58,846 bases of DNA from Pollutiaquabacter sp046052345 (GTDB lineage: Bacteria > Bacteroidota > Bacteroidia > AKYH767-A > 2013-40CM-41-45). The notes beneath the pieces were generated by a model, which worked only from the letters and a program-made list of their open reading frames with translations, made no database searches and was not told the origin of the DNA. The position numbers and the translations under genes were made by a program. This document shows positions 9,067-17,534 of the stretch, piece after piece. Position 1 is the stretch's first letter. Each line of letters opens with the position of its first letter. The stretch is taken from positions 1 through 58,846 of the forward strand of contig JBJOMN010000043.1 in assembly GCA_046052345.1 (NCBI GenBank), read 5' to 3'.

Positions 9067-11517
9067 TCAGCCGGAGCGTTTGAAAAGGTTGCGGAAGCGT
9101 TCCCAGCGTCCCGGCACGTGCTTGTGGTCCTCGTCATAGTAGCCATATCCGTAGCCGTAACCGTAACCGTAACCGTAGCCGTACCCGTAGCCATAACCGT
9201 ATCCGTACCCGTAACCTCCGTAACCGTAACGTGACCGGCTTGACTCCACACCGTTCAGTACGACACCGAGGCTTCTGATCTTGTTCTCCTGCATCAGCTT
9301 GTTGATGTTGTTGATGAACATCCTCTTGGAGTACTGTGCACGTATGATGTAAAGCGGATAATCGGCCTGTTGGATCAGATGTACCCCGTCGGTGACGATT
9401 CCAACGGGTGGGGTGTCTACGATGACAATGTCGTAGTTCGCTTTCAGGTAATCGATGGTCCGGTTCATCCTGTCACTGAGGATGAGCTCCGAAGGGTTGG
9501 GAGGTATGGGGCCCGCCGTGATGAAGTCCAGGTTCTTGAGGGTGCTCTTCTGGATGCAGTCCTGAGGCTCGTCTTTTCCGATCAGGATCGTGCTCATGCC
9601 TTTCTGGTTCTGCGAATTGAAACCGAGGTGGATCTTCGGCTTACGCATGTCAAGGTCGATGATCACCACCCGCTTGTCGGAGAAGGCGATGACTCCGCCC
9701 AGGTTGATGGCCACGAAAGTTTTTCCCTCGCCGGAGATGGTGGAGGTGATGGCGATGATCTTCGACTTCTCCTCGTTGCTGATGAACTGAAGATTGGTGC
9801 GCACCGAGCGGAATGCTTCGGAAATGGCAGATTTCGGATTCTTGTCGACCAGCAGTTGGGAGACAGGGATGTCGTTCTTGTAACGCGGGATCATACCCAA
9901 CAAGGCGGCGTCGGTGTACTGTCCGACCTCCTCCAGTGAAGTGATTTCATTGTAGAAAAGGTATTTCAGGAAGATCAGCAGGAAGCTTATCAGCAGGCCG
10001 ATCAGCAGGCTGCTGGCGATCACGAGTTTCCTGTTGGGCGAAATGGGAGCGTCTGCGATTACGGCTTTTTCCAGCACGATGTTGGTGGATGTGATGCCGG
10101 CGCGGTTGATCGAGAACTCCACTTTTTTCTCCAGCAAAAGCTGATAGAACTTCTGGTTGACCTCGTAAAGGCGGCTGAGCCGAGCCAGCTCGGCTTCTTT
10201 TCCGGGCAGCTTCACGAAAGAGCTTTCGAATTCAGCGATTCGGTCGTCCAGACTGCGGATCTTTTCAGCCAGTGCCGACCGGGCGTTGGTGATGGCAGAG
10301 TAGAGGATCTTCTTCTTGTTGCCGATTTCAATGTCAAGAGCCTGTACGCTCGCGTTCTCCTCGGTGGCGGTGAAACGAAGATTCGAACGGTCGTTTTCCA
10401 GTTCCTGGATCTGCTGCACAAGCCCTTTCACCACTTCATCGGACTGAGTCCCGGCCAGCAACGGCAGCAGGTTTTCCAGCTTCTTGTTGGCGGTCACGGA
10501 TTTCTCGAGACGGTCCAATACCGCAAGGTCGAGTTGGAACAGCACCCGCTGGTCGATCAACGTATTGATATGGGTCAGGACATCCGCCGCATTTTGCGTC
10601 GGGTCGATCACCATATTCGATTTCTTGAAGCTTTCCAGCGAGAATTCGGAGGTGCGGAGCTGACTGTCGATCGCCAGGATGGTCTCGTCGATGAAGTCGA
10701 TGGAACGGATGGCGCCTTCCGACTTGCGTTCCCGATCATAGTCGTTGAATTCATCCATGGCGGTGTTGACGAAGTCTGCCGCCTTCACAGGATTGTTGTC
10801 GGTGCACTGGATCCGGATCGTCTGTGCGTTCTGGTTGAGCACGGACACCGTCATTCTTGCAAGGAAACGGTCCACCAGGTCCGCCGGATTGTTCACCACG
10901 AAATAGTAGGAGTCCTTGGAGATAGATTCCTGCCGGTTGGCGATCTGCACGGGATCGGTGATCATTATTTTCAGCCGGATCCCCTGGGTCGTGAGCCACT
11001 CACCGCTCCTTCCGTCGACGGCATACTCCTTGCCCCCCCATTTGAATTGGATCCGAAACGAAGAGTTGTTGTGGAACGAGATCTCGAATCGGGTGCCCAA
11101 GACCGCTGAATCGAGTAAAAGGTATTCGACCTGATACGGACTGTTCCGGTAGTTCTCGAATTCCAGGACACTGCCGCGGGAATAATAACTGACGTTCAGG
11201 GGCATTCTTGCCACTACCCGCGCCAGCAGCTTCCTCGATCGCAGCAGTTCCACATCACCGGCCAGCTGAGTGATGCCAAGGATATCCGTAAACTGTGCGC
11301 TGGGATAATTGAAGAGTGCATTGGCGGTATTATCCATGCCAATCTTCACCGTGGAGCCCGATTGATAGGTCGGAGGCGTGTAGCGCAAATACAGATAAGC
11401 GCTGAGCAGAGATAACGTGACAAGCGCGAACACCCAATAGGAATACCTGCGGGCGGTGATGGTGAAGAGTTTTGCGTCGAACTCCTCGTTCAGTCCGGTG
11501 ATACGCTTCTTTGCCAT
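9067..11517 (-). CDS. wzc: Wzc-type polysaccharide co-polymerase / BY-kinase with Tyr-Gly repeat tail
   Basis: An 816-residue inner-membrane chain-length regulator and tyrosine autokinase. The Wzz-like periplasmic region lies between two helices (about 26-47 and 497-522) and contains long coiled-coil stretches (about 270-470). The cytoplasmic BY-kinase domain has Walker A SGEGKT (about 596-601), Walker A' IDLDMRKP (about 620-627) and Walker B IVDTPPVG (about 699). The C-terminal tyrosine cluster is extreme: 16 tyrosines, almost all alternating with glycine, over residues 764-794, then a basic end. Autophosphorylation of this tail controls oligomerisation of the Wza-Wzc export machine. Wza is 1 bp upstream, rfbC 8 bp downstream. 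Confidence 0.96.
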   Translation of the reverse strand: MAKKRITGLNEEFDAKLFTITARRYSYWVFALVTLSLLSAYLYLRYTPPTYQSGSTVKIGMDNTANALFNYPSAQFTDILGITQLAGDVELLRSRKLLARVVARMPLNVSYYSRGSVLEFENYRNSPYQVEYLLLDSAVLGTRFEISFHNNSSFRIQFKWGGKEYAVDGRSGEWLTTQGIRLKIMITDPVQIANRQESISKDSYYFVVNNPADLVDRFLARMTVSVLNQNAQTIRIQCTDNNPVKAADFVNTAMDEFNDYDRERKSEGAIRSIDFIDETILAIDSQLRTSEFSLESFKKSNMVIDPTQNAADVLTHINTLIDQRVLFQLDLAVLDRLEKSVTANKKLENLLPLLAGTQSDEVVKGLVQQIQELENDRSNLRFTATEENASVQALDIEIGNKKKILYSAITNARSALAEKIRSLDDRIAEFESSFVKLPGKEAELARLSRLYEVNQKFYQLLLEKKVEFSINRAGITSTNIVLEKAVIADAPISPNRKLVIASSLLIGLLISFLLIFLKYLFYNEITSLEEVGQYTDAALLGMIPRYKNDIPVSQLLVDKNPKSAISEAFRSVRTNLQFISNEEKSKIIAITSTISGEGKTFVAINLGGVIAFSDKRVVIIDLDMRKPKIHLGFNSQNQKGMSTILIGKDEPQDCIQKSTLKNLDFITAGPIPPNPSELILSDRMNRTIDYLKANYDIVIVDTPPVGIVTDGVHLIQQADYPLYIIRAQYSKRMFINNINKLMQENKIRSLGVVLNGVESSRSRYGYGGYGYGYGYGYGYGYGYGYGYGYGYGYYDEDHKHVPGRWERFRNLFKRSG
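9136..9228 (-). repeat. Tyr-Gly-encoding hexanucleotide repeat in the wzc tail
   Basis: About fifteen units of a GGN-TAY hexamer on the minus strand encode alternating Gly and Tyr. Glycine codons vary freely (GGT, GGC, GGA, GGG) and three tyrosines use TAT, so the repeat is degenerate at wobble positions while the peptide is conserved. This argues for selection on the protein rather than a very recent slippage expansion. Confidence 0.9.
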
Positions 11518-11518
11518 G

Positions 11519-12253
11519 TCACCGGGTGAGGTTTAAGATCAACAATACGGTCGTAAGGATGCCGAAGAGCGGAAGCAACCGCTGGTTCATGCGTCCCAAG
11601 TAGTTCGGGAATGCCTCCACATGGATGATGTCGTTGGACTGGATATAGATCTTTCCGTCAGCGATCTCCTTGATCTCCGATACGTTCGCCTCGTAGATCT
11701 TCGGATGAGGGCCTTCACCGCGGATCACCTTGATGCGATAGGCCTTGCCCAGGTCGGTGATGCCGCCGGCGAGGGCGAGGACTTCGAAAAGCGTCGTATT
11801 CTCGTGCTTGAGTGGAACCACCTGACCTTTGCCGTCGCCGATGAAGACGATTGCCTGGCGGTTGAGTACCTCGATGTGCACATACGACTGGTTGAAATAA
11901 CGATCGTATTTCGATTCCAATAAACGCTCAGCCGCCTCCAGTGTCATTCCTTTCAGTTCGACATAGCCGATGACCGGCAACTTGACCCTGCCGTCCTGGT
12001 TCAGCACGTATTCGATGTAGGAGTTCCGCAAGTCCATGTAGCCCTGATTGGCGATATCCACCAGCTTGAATCCGTCATTGCTGAAAATGCTGAGGGTGAT
12101 ATGGTCGAACGGGGAGAGGACGTAGGCATCGATATTGTTCAAGGAATCGGCGGCCTGCGGGAATTTTTCCGCGGATTTGAACATCCGGTTGGGAGCCAAG
12201 GCTTTACAAGAAAAAAGGAGGGCGATGATCGCCAGGTAAAAGAGGTGCCGCAT
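11519..12253 (-). CDS. wza: Wza-like polysaccharide export lipoprotein
   Basis: A 244-residue outer-membrane polysaccharide export protein. The lipoprotein signal ends LLFSC with acylated Cys16. A Poly_export domain (YVLSPFDHITLSIFS onwards, about 45-125) is followed by a SLBB-like domain with IGYVELKGMTLEAAERLLESK and a second half around FIGDGKGQVVPL. The C-terminus is a hydrophobic helix (residues about 224-242, LLPLFGILTTVLLILNL), which would be the outer-membrane or inner-membrane contact. It is the first gene of the wza-wzc-rfbC-wecA-like operon, with a good -7 box 17 nt upstream, and forms the trans-envelope conduit with the Wzc next to it. Confidence 0.92.
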   Translation of the reverse strand: MRHLFYLAIIALLFSCKALAPNRMFKSAEKFPQAADSLNNIDAYVLSPFDHITLSIFSNDGFKLVDIANQGYMDLRNSYIEYVLNQDGRVKLPVIGYVELKGMTLEAAERLLESKYDRYFNQSYVHIEVLNRQAIVFIGDGKGQVVPLKHENTTLFEVLALAGGITDLGKAYRIKVIRGEGPHPKIYEANVSEIKEIADGKIYIQSNDIIHVEAFPNYLGRMNQRLLPLFGILTTVLLILNLTR

Positions 12254-12270
12254 CAGAGCAGGTAGAACGT

Positions 12271-12278
12271 CAAAAATA
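12271..12278 (-). promoter_or_regulatory. -7 promoter box (TATTTTTG) of the wza-wzc operon
   Basis: Perfect TAnnTTTG on the minus strand, 17 nt before the wza ATG, placing the start of transcription near 12266. It gives the export operon its own promoter, separate from the upstream glycosyltransferase. The gap also holds a 12-bp EcoRI-centred palindrome (12324-12335) of unknown meaning. Confidence 0.6.
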
Positions 12279-12350
12279 CGACCGAAACGGGGTACGAAGC
12301 AAATAAGAAAAGCCCGATAAAGAGCTGAATTCAGCGTTTCCGGATCTTGA

Positions 12351-13541
12351 TTACGACTTGTTCAGTAACCTTTGATACAATGCCGCCATTTCACCGCACA
12401 GGCGCCTGTAATCGAATTTTTGCCGCACGAAGTCGGCCCCGGCCCGGCGAAGAGCATCTCTGTCGGCGGGGGAGAGAATAAGTGGTTCCAGGGCACCGAT
12501 GAATGCCTCCTGATTTCCCGGAGGCACTAGCAGGGCTGTCGTTCCCGGAAGGACCACATCCTCGATGCCGCCCACGGCGGTCGAAACGACCGGTTTTCCG
12601 GACGCCTGAGCTTCGATCAGACTCACCGGCGTTCCCTCGTTCCAGGAGGTAAGCGTAACTATGTCAAGACCTGCCATCACGGTATCCACATCCTTTCGCC
12701 AGCTCGTGAAGGTGAGGCCGGCGGTACGGGGCTCGTCGGGAAAATAGGTGTGGTCGATGCCAAGTTTTTCGCAAGTGTCCAGCAGCTCTGCCCGTGATTC
12801 TCCGTCACCGATGATGAAGAAACGTACTTTGCCGGGATGACGGCGCAGCAGCTCTGCCGCCGCAGCAACGAACATCGGGTGGTTCTTCACAGGCACCAGC
12901 CGGCCTACGATGCCGACTGCGGTCACGTCCTCCGACAAACCGTATTCCTGCCGGAAAAGATTTCGCTTGGCCTCTTGGGGCTCGAAGAAACGGGTGAGGT
13001 CGAACCCCAGCGGAATCACTTCGAATTTCTCCGGACCGGCGATGCCGAACTCCGCAGAAAGCTCTTCTTTCTGTTTACCGCTCAATGCGATGATGGCATC
13101 CGTCCGGCGGGCCAGTCTACGTTCGATGAACTGAAAGGATTTTGATACCGTAGGGGAGAAGTAGGAGTGAAACACATGTCCGTGGAAGGTATGTACCACC
13201 ACCGGGACATTTTCGTGGAAGGCGGCGATCCGCCCCAGCGCTCCCGATTTGGCGGCATGCGTATGGACGATGTCCGGTCGGAAGTCGCGGATGATCCGAC
13301 GGATCTCGCGATAGGCCGCATAGTCCTTCCACGGACGAATTTGACGCTGCATGGAAGGGAGTTCGGTAAACGACAAACCGAGGTCCCGGACGATATGTCC
13401 GGAACTCTCCTCGGAATCCTGACGTGTTCCTGCAACCAGCAGCGTCTCGAATTCCGGGGGAAGATGCCGGCTCAGTAACGCCGCATTGAAGGTGGGTCCG
13501 CCAAGATTGAGGCGGTTGATGATGCGCAGGACTTTTGGCAC
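12351..13541 (-). CDS. GT4-family glycosyltransferase
   Basis: A retaining GT-B glycosyltransferase of about 396 residues. The N-terminal half begins with the acceptor-side motif IINRLNLGGPTFNAALLSR and contains DIVHTHAAKSGALGR. The C-terminal nucleotide-sugar half has VGIVGRLVPVKNH and the EX7E-type block EAQASGKPVVSTAVGGIEDVV. The GTG at 13541 is preferred because it fits the family start and lies just downstream of a plausible -7 box; an upstream ATG at 13589 would add 16 residues that do not look like the family and would overlap the divergent promoters. It probably adds a sugar to the lipid-linked repeat unit of the nearby polysaccharide. Confidence 0.9.
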   Translation of the reverse strand: MPKVLRIINRLNLGGPTFNAALLSRHLPPEFETLLVAGTRQDSEESSGHIVRDLGLSFTELPSMQRQIRPWKDYAAYREIRRIIRDFRPDIVHTHAAKSGALGRIAAFHENVPVVVHTFHGHVFHSYFSPTVSKSFQFIERRLARRTDAIIALSGKQKEELSAEFGIAGPEKFEVIPLGFDLTRFFEPQEAKRNLFRQEYGLSEDVTAVGIVGRLVPVKNHPMFVAAAAELLRRHPGKVRFFIIGDGESRAELLDTCEKLGIDHTYFPDEPRTAGLTFTSWRKDVDTVMAGLDIVTLTSWNEGTPVSLIEAQASGKPVVSTAVGGIEDVVLPGTTALLVPPGNQEAFIGALEPLILSPADRDALRRAGADFVRQKFDYRRLCGEMAALYQRLLNKS

Positions 13542-13559
13542 AGTACTTGAATCGCAGGT

Positions 13560-13567
13560 TAAAGTTA
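13560..13567 (-). promoter_or_regulatory. Possible -7 box (TAACTTTA) for the GT4 gene
   Basis: Minus-strand TAACTTTA matches TAnnTTTG at all but the last base and lies 18 nt before the GTG start. It supports the shorter start of the glycosyltransferase. Confidence 0.35.
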
Positions 13568-13589
13568 ATCCTAAATACGAGTAAATCAC

Positions 13590-13597
13590 TATCTTCG
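13590..13597 (+). promoter_or_regulatory. -7 promoter box (TATCTTCG) of the FKBP lipoprotein
   Basis: TATCTTCG, a common variant of TAnnTTTG, lies 19 nt before the ATG at 13617. It is divergent from the GT4 promoter, only about 25 bp away. Confidence 0.55.
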
Positions 13598-13616
13598 CCC
13601 CCTCAAATTCAGCACT

Positions 13617-14306
13617 ATGAAATTCAAAGCTTATCTTCTGGCGACCGCCTTCAGTGCGTCGTTGATTTCCTGTAATGGACAGCGTGGACAGAACGTCACT
13701 CTCACGAACCTCTCCGATTCAACTGCCTACAGTATCGGCGTTTCGATCGGATCCAACATGAAAAAAGACAACCTGGACAAACTGGATCTCGATATCCTGA
13801 AGGCAGGTATGGCGGCAGCCCTCAAAGGCGATTCCCTGCTCATTTCACAGATGGACGCACAAGGATGCATCCAGTCCTTCATGCAGAAGCGTCAGCAGGA
13901 GGAATCCGAGAAGAACGTGGGCGCCGGCAAGAAGTTCCTCGAGGAAAACGGCAAGAAGAAGGGCGTAACGACCACGGCCAGCGGACTTCAGTACGAAGTC
14001 ATAACCCAGGGCAAAGGACCCAAGCCGACTGCCAGCGATACGGTCGTAACGCATTACCACGGAACCCTCATCGACGGCACCGTTTTCGACAGCTCTGTTG
14101 ATCGCGGTCAACCTGCAGAATTCCCGGTAGGCGCCGTCATCAAGGGCTGGACGGAAGCGCTTCAGCTTATGAACGTCGGTTCCAAGTACCGTCTCTTCAT
14201 CCCGTCCGAGCTCGCCTATGGCGATCGTCAGGCAGGTCCGAAAATCGGTCCCAATTCCACCCTTATTTTCGAAGTGGAGTTGATCGAAATCAAGGGTAAG
14301 AAGTAA
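13617..14306 (+). CDS. FKBP-type peptidyl-prolyl isomerase lipoprotein (FkpA/Mip-like)
   Basis: A 229-residue periplasm-facing lipoprotein with lipobox LISC (Cys19). Residues about 25-110 form the helical dimerisation domain of FkpA/Mip proteins (TAYSIGVSIGSNMKK). The FKBP catalytic domain follows, starting at TASGLQYEVITQGKG, with the typical DTVVTHYHGTLIDGTVFDSS and FIPSELAYGDR segments. It should catalyse proline isomerisation and chaperone envelope proteins. It is monocistronic: own -7 box upstream and a strong terminator downstream. Confidence 0.95.
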   Translation: MKFKAYLLATAFSASLISCNGQRGQNVTLTNLSDSTAYSIGVSIGSNMKKDNLDKLDLDILKAGMAAALKGDSLLISQMDAQGCIQSFMQKRQQEESEKNVGAGKKFLEENGKKKGVTTTASGLQYEVITQGKGPKPTASDTVVTHYHGTLIDGTVFDSSVDRGQPAEFPVGAVIKGWTEALQLMNVGSKYRLFIPSELAYGDRQAGPKIGPNSTLIFEVELIEIKGKK

Positions 14307-14328
14307 TCCCGCCGCAGACAGTATTTCA

Positions 14329-14358
14329 CCCCGGACACGTATGTGTCCGGGGTTTTTT
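14329..14358 (+). terminator. Rho-independent terminator after the FKBP gene
   Basis: A perfect 10-bp GC-rich stem (CCCCGGACAC / GTGTCCGGGG) with a 4-nt loop is followed directly by six T residues, 22 nt after the stop codon. Confidence 0.92.
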
Positions 14359-14423
14359 ATTGGCATCCCTGTTATTCAATGAAAATTAAATAGTTAAAAA
14401 TCAATTAAATATAATTATTTTAG

Positions 14424-14442
14424 TACCTTGCTATACAAGGTA
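14424..14442 (+). promoter_or_regulatory. Candidate PadR operator: 7-bp inverted repeat upstream of padR
   Basis: TACCTTG-ctata-CAAGGTA is a perfect inverted repeat with a 5-bp spacer. It lies 15 bp upstream of the -7 box of the PadR gene, overlapping where the -33 region would be. PadR-type repressors commonly autoregulate by binding dyads in their own promoter, so this is a good operator candidate; that it binds this PadR is inference. Confidence 0.5.
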
Positions 14443-14456
14443 ATGAAATATTAAGG

Positions 14457-14464
14457 TATCTTTG
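14457..14464 (+). promoter_or_regulatory. -7 promoter box (TATCTTTG) of padR-pspC
   Basis: Perfect TAnnTTTG, 19 nt before the padR ATG. Confidence 0.65.
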
Positions 14465-14483
14465 TCCTGACAAATTCAGGAAG

Positions 14484-14828
14484 ATGAACAGCAACCTTGA
14501 AAACTCTCAGGCGCAGATGCGCAAAGGCGTGCTGGAGTATTGCATCCTTTCCATCCTGTCGCGACAAGAGGTGTATCCGTCGGATATCATCACCGAGCTG
14601 AAGAATTACCGGCTGATGGTCGTAGAAGGGACCCTTTATCCGCTGCTGACCCGCCTTAAGAATGCGGGATTGCTGCAGTACAGGTGGGAGGAAAGCCGCT
14701 CCGGTCCTCCGCGTAAATATTACTCGCTTACCGCGCAAGGCACGGAATACCTGCATGCCCTGGACGCCACCTGGGAAGAACTGGTGCAAGCCGTCCGAAA
14801 CGCTACACGAAAAAACCGAGACCTATGA
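14484..14828 (+). CDS. PadR-family transcriptional regulator
   Basis: A 114-residue winged-helix regulator. The order GVLEYCILSILSRQEVYPSDI, then YRLMVVEGTLYPLLTRLKNAGLL (recognition helix region) and the wing GPPRKYYSLTAQGTEYL is diagnostic of PadR proteins; the short C-terminal helix makes it a subfamily-2 (PadR-s2) type. Its stop overlaps the start of the PspC-domain gene by ATGA, so the pair is coupled. A dyad and a -7 box just upstream suggest autoregulation. The effector is unknown; the link to a PspC protein suggests an envelope-stress role. Confidence 0.93.
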   Translation: MNSNLENSQAQMRKGVLEYCILSILSRQEVYPSDIITELKNYRLMVVEGTLYPLLTRLKNAGLLQYRWEESRSGPPRKYYSLTAQGTEYLHALDATWEELVQAVRNATRKNRDL

Positions 14829-16510
14829 ATAAGACCGTTACAGCCGCCATCGGCGGCATCAATTTCTATCTGGAAGAGAGCGCTTATGAGAAATTCAGGA
14901 GCTATCTCGATTCCATCCGTCGTTCCCTTGCAGGTACGGAGGGACGTGAGGAGATCCTGCAGGACATCGAAGCCCGCATCGCGGAACTGCTCCGGGAAAT
15001 GATCGGACACGATGGGCAGGTCGTCACTGTGAAGCAGGTGGAAGCCGTAATTGCTGCCATGGGGAAGCCGGAGGATTTCGCCGGAGGTGAGCCTTCGTCC
15101 GCTGAATTCGCCGTTCCCGTCTCAAGAAAGCTCTTCCGGGATCCCGACGACAAAATCCTCGGCGGCGTATGTTCGGGAATCGGGGCGTACTTCGGAATCG
15201 ACGCAATATGGTTACGCCTCTTCTTCGCCTTCCTGTTCTTCGGATTCGGCACCGGATTGCTGCTCTATATCATCCTTTGGATAGTCATACCGAAAGCACG
15301 CACTACCGCCGACAAGCTTCGTATGCGCGGCGAACCGGTCAACCTCTCGACCATCGAACGCAACCTGCGGGAGGAGATGGAGCAGGTTCGGCAACGTGCT
15401 TCCTCCATGGCTGCATCCGGAAAGGCGCACGGAGAATCCTTCTTCAGGAGGGCTACGACAGGTATCGTCGATCTGGCCGGATATGTGCTGAAAGTCGCTG
15501 CGAAGGTCATCGCTTTCTTTTTCCTGTTCATCGGTCTGGTAGTCTCTTTCGCTTTGTTCGTCGCCCTGACGGCTGCCGTATTTCATGTCCCGGGAGTCGA
15601 TCTTCCTTTGCCGCTCGATACACTGCTCAGCAAGGATACCTGGCTCGTATGGGCCGCGCTCGGCGCTGCACTGGCGGTCGGAATACCTTTTCTGGCATTG
15701 GCATGGGCCGGGGCGAAGATCCTCTTCAATGTGCGTCTCCCTCGGATCTTCGGTTATATGTCGTTAGGTCTTTGGGTGATCGGAGTCTGCCTGACGGCAT
15801 GGCTGGGCATCCGGGCCGCGCGGCAGTTCAGGGAAGAGGGTAGTATACGTGTCGAAAAAGTCCTTTCTACTCCTTCCTCCGGCGTACTTGTGTTGTCATC
15901 GCCCGACGGAAGTAATGCCTTTGACAAGTACCGTGACGGAAATGACGGTGACGATGATTGGGGAGTCGTTTCGGAAAACGGAACCCTGCGGAGCAGGAAT
16001 GTGCGTATGGACATCGTACGCAGTCCGGACGACCGCTTCCATCTTGTCCAGCTGCAGTATGCTCGGGGAACGGATCAGGAGCAGGCCAGGGAAGCCGCTG
16101 CTCGGATCCTATTCGGTTTCATGCAGCGCGACTCGCTGGTGACCCTGGACCGCACCTTGTCCCTTCCGTCCGAAGAGCCTTTTCGCAATCAACGTGTGCA
16201 GCTGGTCCTGCAGGTACCCCTGGACGGAAAAGTGATCATCGATCGTTCCCTGGAAGGGGTCATCTACGATATCAGTAATCTTCAAAACATCTATGACAAG
16301 GACATGGTCGGACGGTCGTGGATCATGACTGCAGCAGGATTGTCCTGTCTGGACTGTGACGGAAGCGAGTCCACGGTAGGAGGGGATGCTGTCGATATCC
16401 GTGTTGACGGAGGAGTGCTCAAAGCGGACAGTAACGGTATTCGCATCCGGGACCGGAAAGGTGCCGTAGTCGTCATTGACAGCAACGGCATTCGTGTACA
16501 TGAAAAATAA
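14825..16510 (+). CDS. PspC-domain membrane protein
   Basis: A 561-residue inner-membrane protein. An N-terminal soluble region (1-95, EEILQDIEARIAELL) precedes a PspC domain at about 100-157, containing DDKILGGVCSGIGAYFGID and a long hydrophobic pair of helices. Two or three further membrane segments span about 225-330. The C-terminal third is soluble and likely beta-rich, ending in a repeated DSNGI/VRVHEK-like pattern (SNGIRIRDRKG and SNGIRVHEK). PspC domains are linked to phage-shock-type membrane stress, and coupling to a PadR regulator is a common arrangement in Bacteroidota as far as I recall. The molecular function is not established. Confidence 0.88.
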   Translation: MNKTVTAAIGGINFYLEESAYEKFRSYLDSIRRSLAGTEGREEILQDIEARIAELLREMIGHDGQVVTVKQVEAVIAAMGKPEDFAGGEPSSAEFAVPVSRKLFRDPDDKILGGVCSGIGAYFGIDAIWLRLFFAFLFFGFGTGLLLYIILWIVIPKARTTADKLRMRGEPVNLSTIERNLREEMEQVRQRASSMAASGKAHGESFFRRATTGIVDLAGYVLKVAAKVIAFFFLFIGLVVSFALFVALTAAVFHVPGVDLPLPLDTLLSKDTWLVWAALGAALAVGIPFLALAWAGAKILFNVRLPRIFGYMSLGLWVIGVCLTAWLGIRAARQFREEGSIRVEKVLSTPSSGVLVLSSPDGSNAFDKYRDGNDGDDDWGVVSENGTLRSRNVRMDIVRSPDDRFHLVQLQYARGTDQEQAREAAARILFGFMQRDSLVTLDRTLSLPSEEPFRNQRVQLVLQVPLDGKVIIDRSLEGVIYDISNLQNIYDKDMVGRSWIMTAAGLSCLDCDGSESTVGGDAVDIRVDGGVLKADSNGIRIRDRKGAVVVIDSNGIRVHEK

Positions 16511-16553
16511 GCTGTCGAATGCATGATGGCAGCTGTGTGTCGGTTACGAAGCA

Positions 16554-17381
16554 GTGCTCAATCATCGTATCTTCGTTTCCGTGCTGCCCGGAAAAATCTA
16601 CCGCTTTTTAAGAAGTTCCCTGAGGGAAGTATATTACGTATCTGTTCAGGGATATCACACCGTCTTCGGCGGTTCCGTGATGTGTAATATTTGCGGCTTC
16701 ACGGCAGGCCACCTGCACGACGACAGCTGGCACCGTCATTCCATCTGTCCGCGATGCGGCTCCTCCGTCCGCCAGCGTCTGCTCTGGCAGATGTTCCTGT
16801 CGCATCCCGTCTATCACAAGGAAGCGCTTCTTTCCGGAAAGGACGTACTCCACTTTGCACCGGAGAAGGTGCTCAGGGACCGCATCCGAAAATCTTCGGG
16901 GACGTATCGGACGGCCGACAGTTTCGCCCCCGGCTACAGTTACAAGGACATTGACCTTGATCTCGACATTTCGGACATGGCCCGCCTACCCGACGAAAGT
17001 ATCGATTGCCTGATTGCGTGTGATGTCCTGGAGCATGTGCGGGATGACAGGAAAGCGCTCTCGGAGATTTACAGGATACTTCGTCCCGGAGGAAGCTGTC
17101 TGCTCACGGTTCCGCAGCGCGACGGGGCGGTCAGTACTGAAAGCGACATATCAGCTTTAACACCTGAGGAGCGGGAGCGGCGGTTCGGCCAACGCGACCA
17201 TTACAGGATCTATGGCAGCGATTTCGTTCAGTCCTTGGAAAAGGCCGGATTCCGGGCAGCTGTTGTGGACGAGAAGGATTTTGACGAGGAGACTGTTCGC
17301 AGGCACGTCCTTTTTCCGCCTTTTTTATCGGACAGACCACTGGCCACAAACTATCGTAAAGTATATGTCGGGCGAAAGTGA
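16554..17381 (+). CDS. SAM-dependent methyltransferase with N-terminal zinc ribbon
   Basis: A class I methyltransferase of about 275 residues. A four-Cys zinc-ribbon-like segment (C44-x2-C47 and C65-x2-C68) precedes the catalytic domain. The SAM-binding core is divergent at motif I (VLHFAPEKVLRDRIRK) but motif II is clear (DCLIACDVLEHV) and is followed by the ILRPGGSCLLTVP strand typical of Methyltransf_11 proteins. The start is uncertain: a GTG at 16554 is used here; an in-frame ATG at 16680 would begin directly at the zinc ribbon. It follows the PspC gene by 43 bp on the same strand. The substrate is unknown; related proteins often sit among glycan or natural-product genes. Confidence 0.78.
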   Translation: MLNHRIFVSVLPGKIYRFLRSSLREVYYVSVQGYHTVFGGSVMCNICGFTAGHLHDDSWHRHSICPRCGSSVRQRLLWQMFLSHPVYHKEALLSGKDVLHFAPEKVLRDRIRKSSGTYRTADSFAPGYSYKDIDLDLDISDMARLPDESIDCLIACDVLEHVRDDRKALSEIYRILRPGGSCLLTVPQRDGAVSTESDISALTPEERERRFGQRDHYRIYGSDFVQSLEKAGFRAAVVDEKDFDEETVRRHVLFPPFLSDRPLATNYRKVYVGRK

Positions 17382-17490
17382 TGCGCTTTTTATTAGTGAA
17401 ATCTGCTTAGAATAGGGGCTTTTTGAGCGTAATTTCAGCTTTTTCGATTTTGTAGCGCGATTGTTTTACGACCTTTGTTGAAAACTATTT

Positions 17491-17518
17491 TGATTGTTTA
17501 ACAATCATCGTGCATGAT
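17491..17518 (+). promoter_or_regulatory. Two overlapping dyads upstream of the recA promoter
   Basis: TGATTGT-tta-ACAATCA (17491-17507) is a perfect 17-bp inverted repeat, and ATCAT-cgtgc-ATGAT (17504-17518) overlaps its right end. Both lie just upstream of the recA -7 box, where a repressor would act. A damage-response (LexA-like) operator is one possibility, but I do not know the LexA box of this lineage. Confidence 0.4.
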
Positions 17519-17534
17519 CGTAATACAAACAGTG

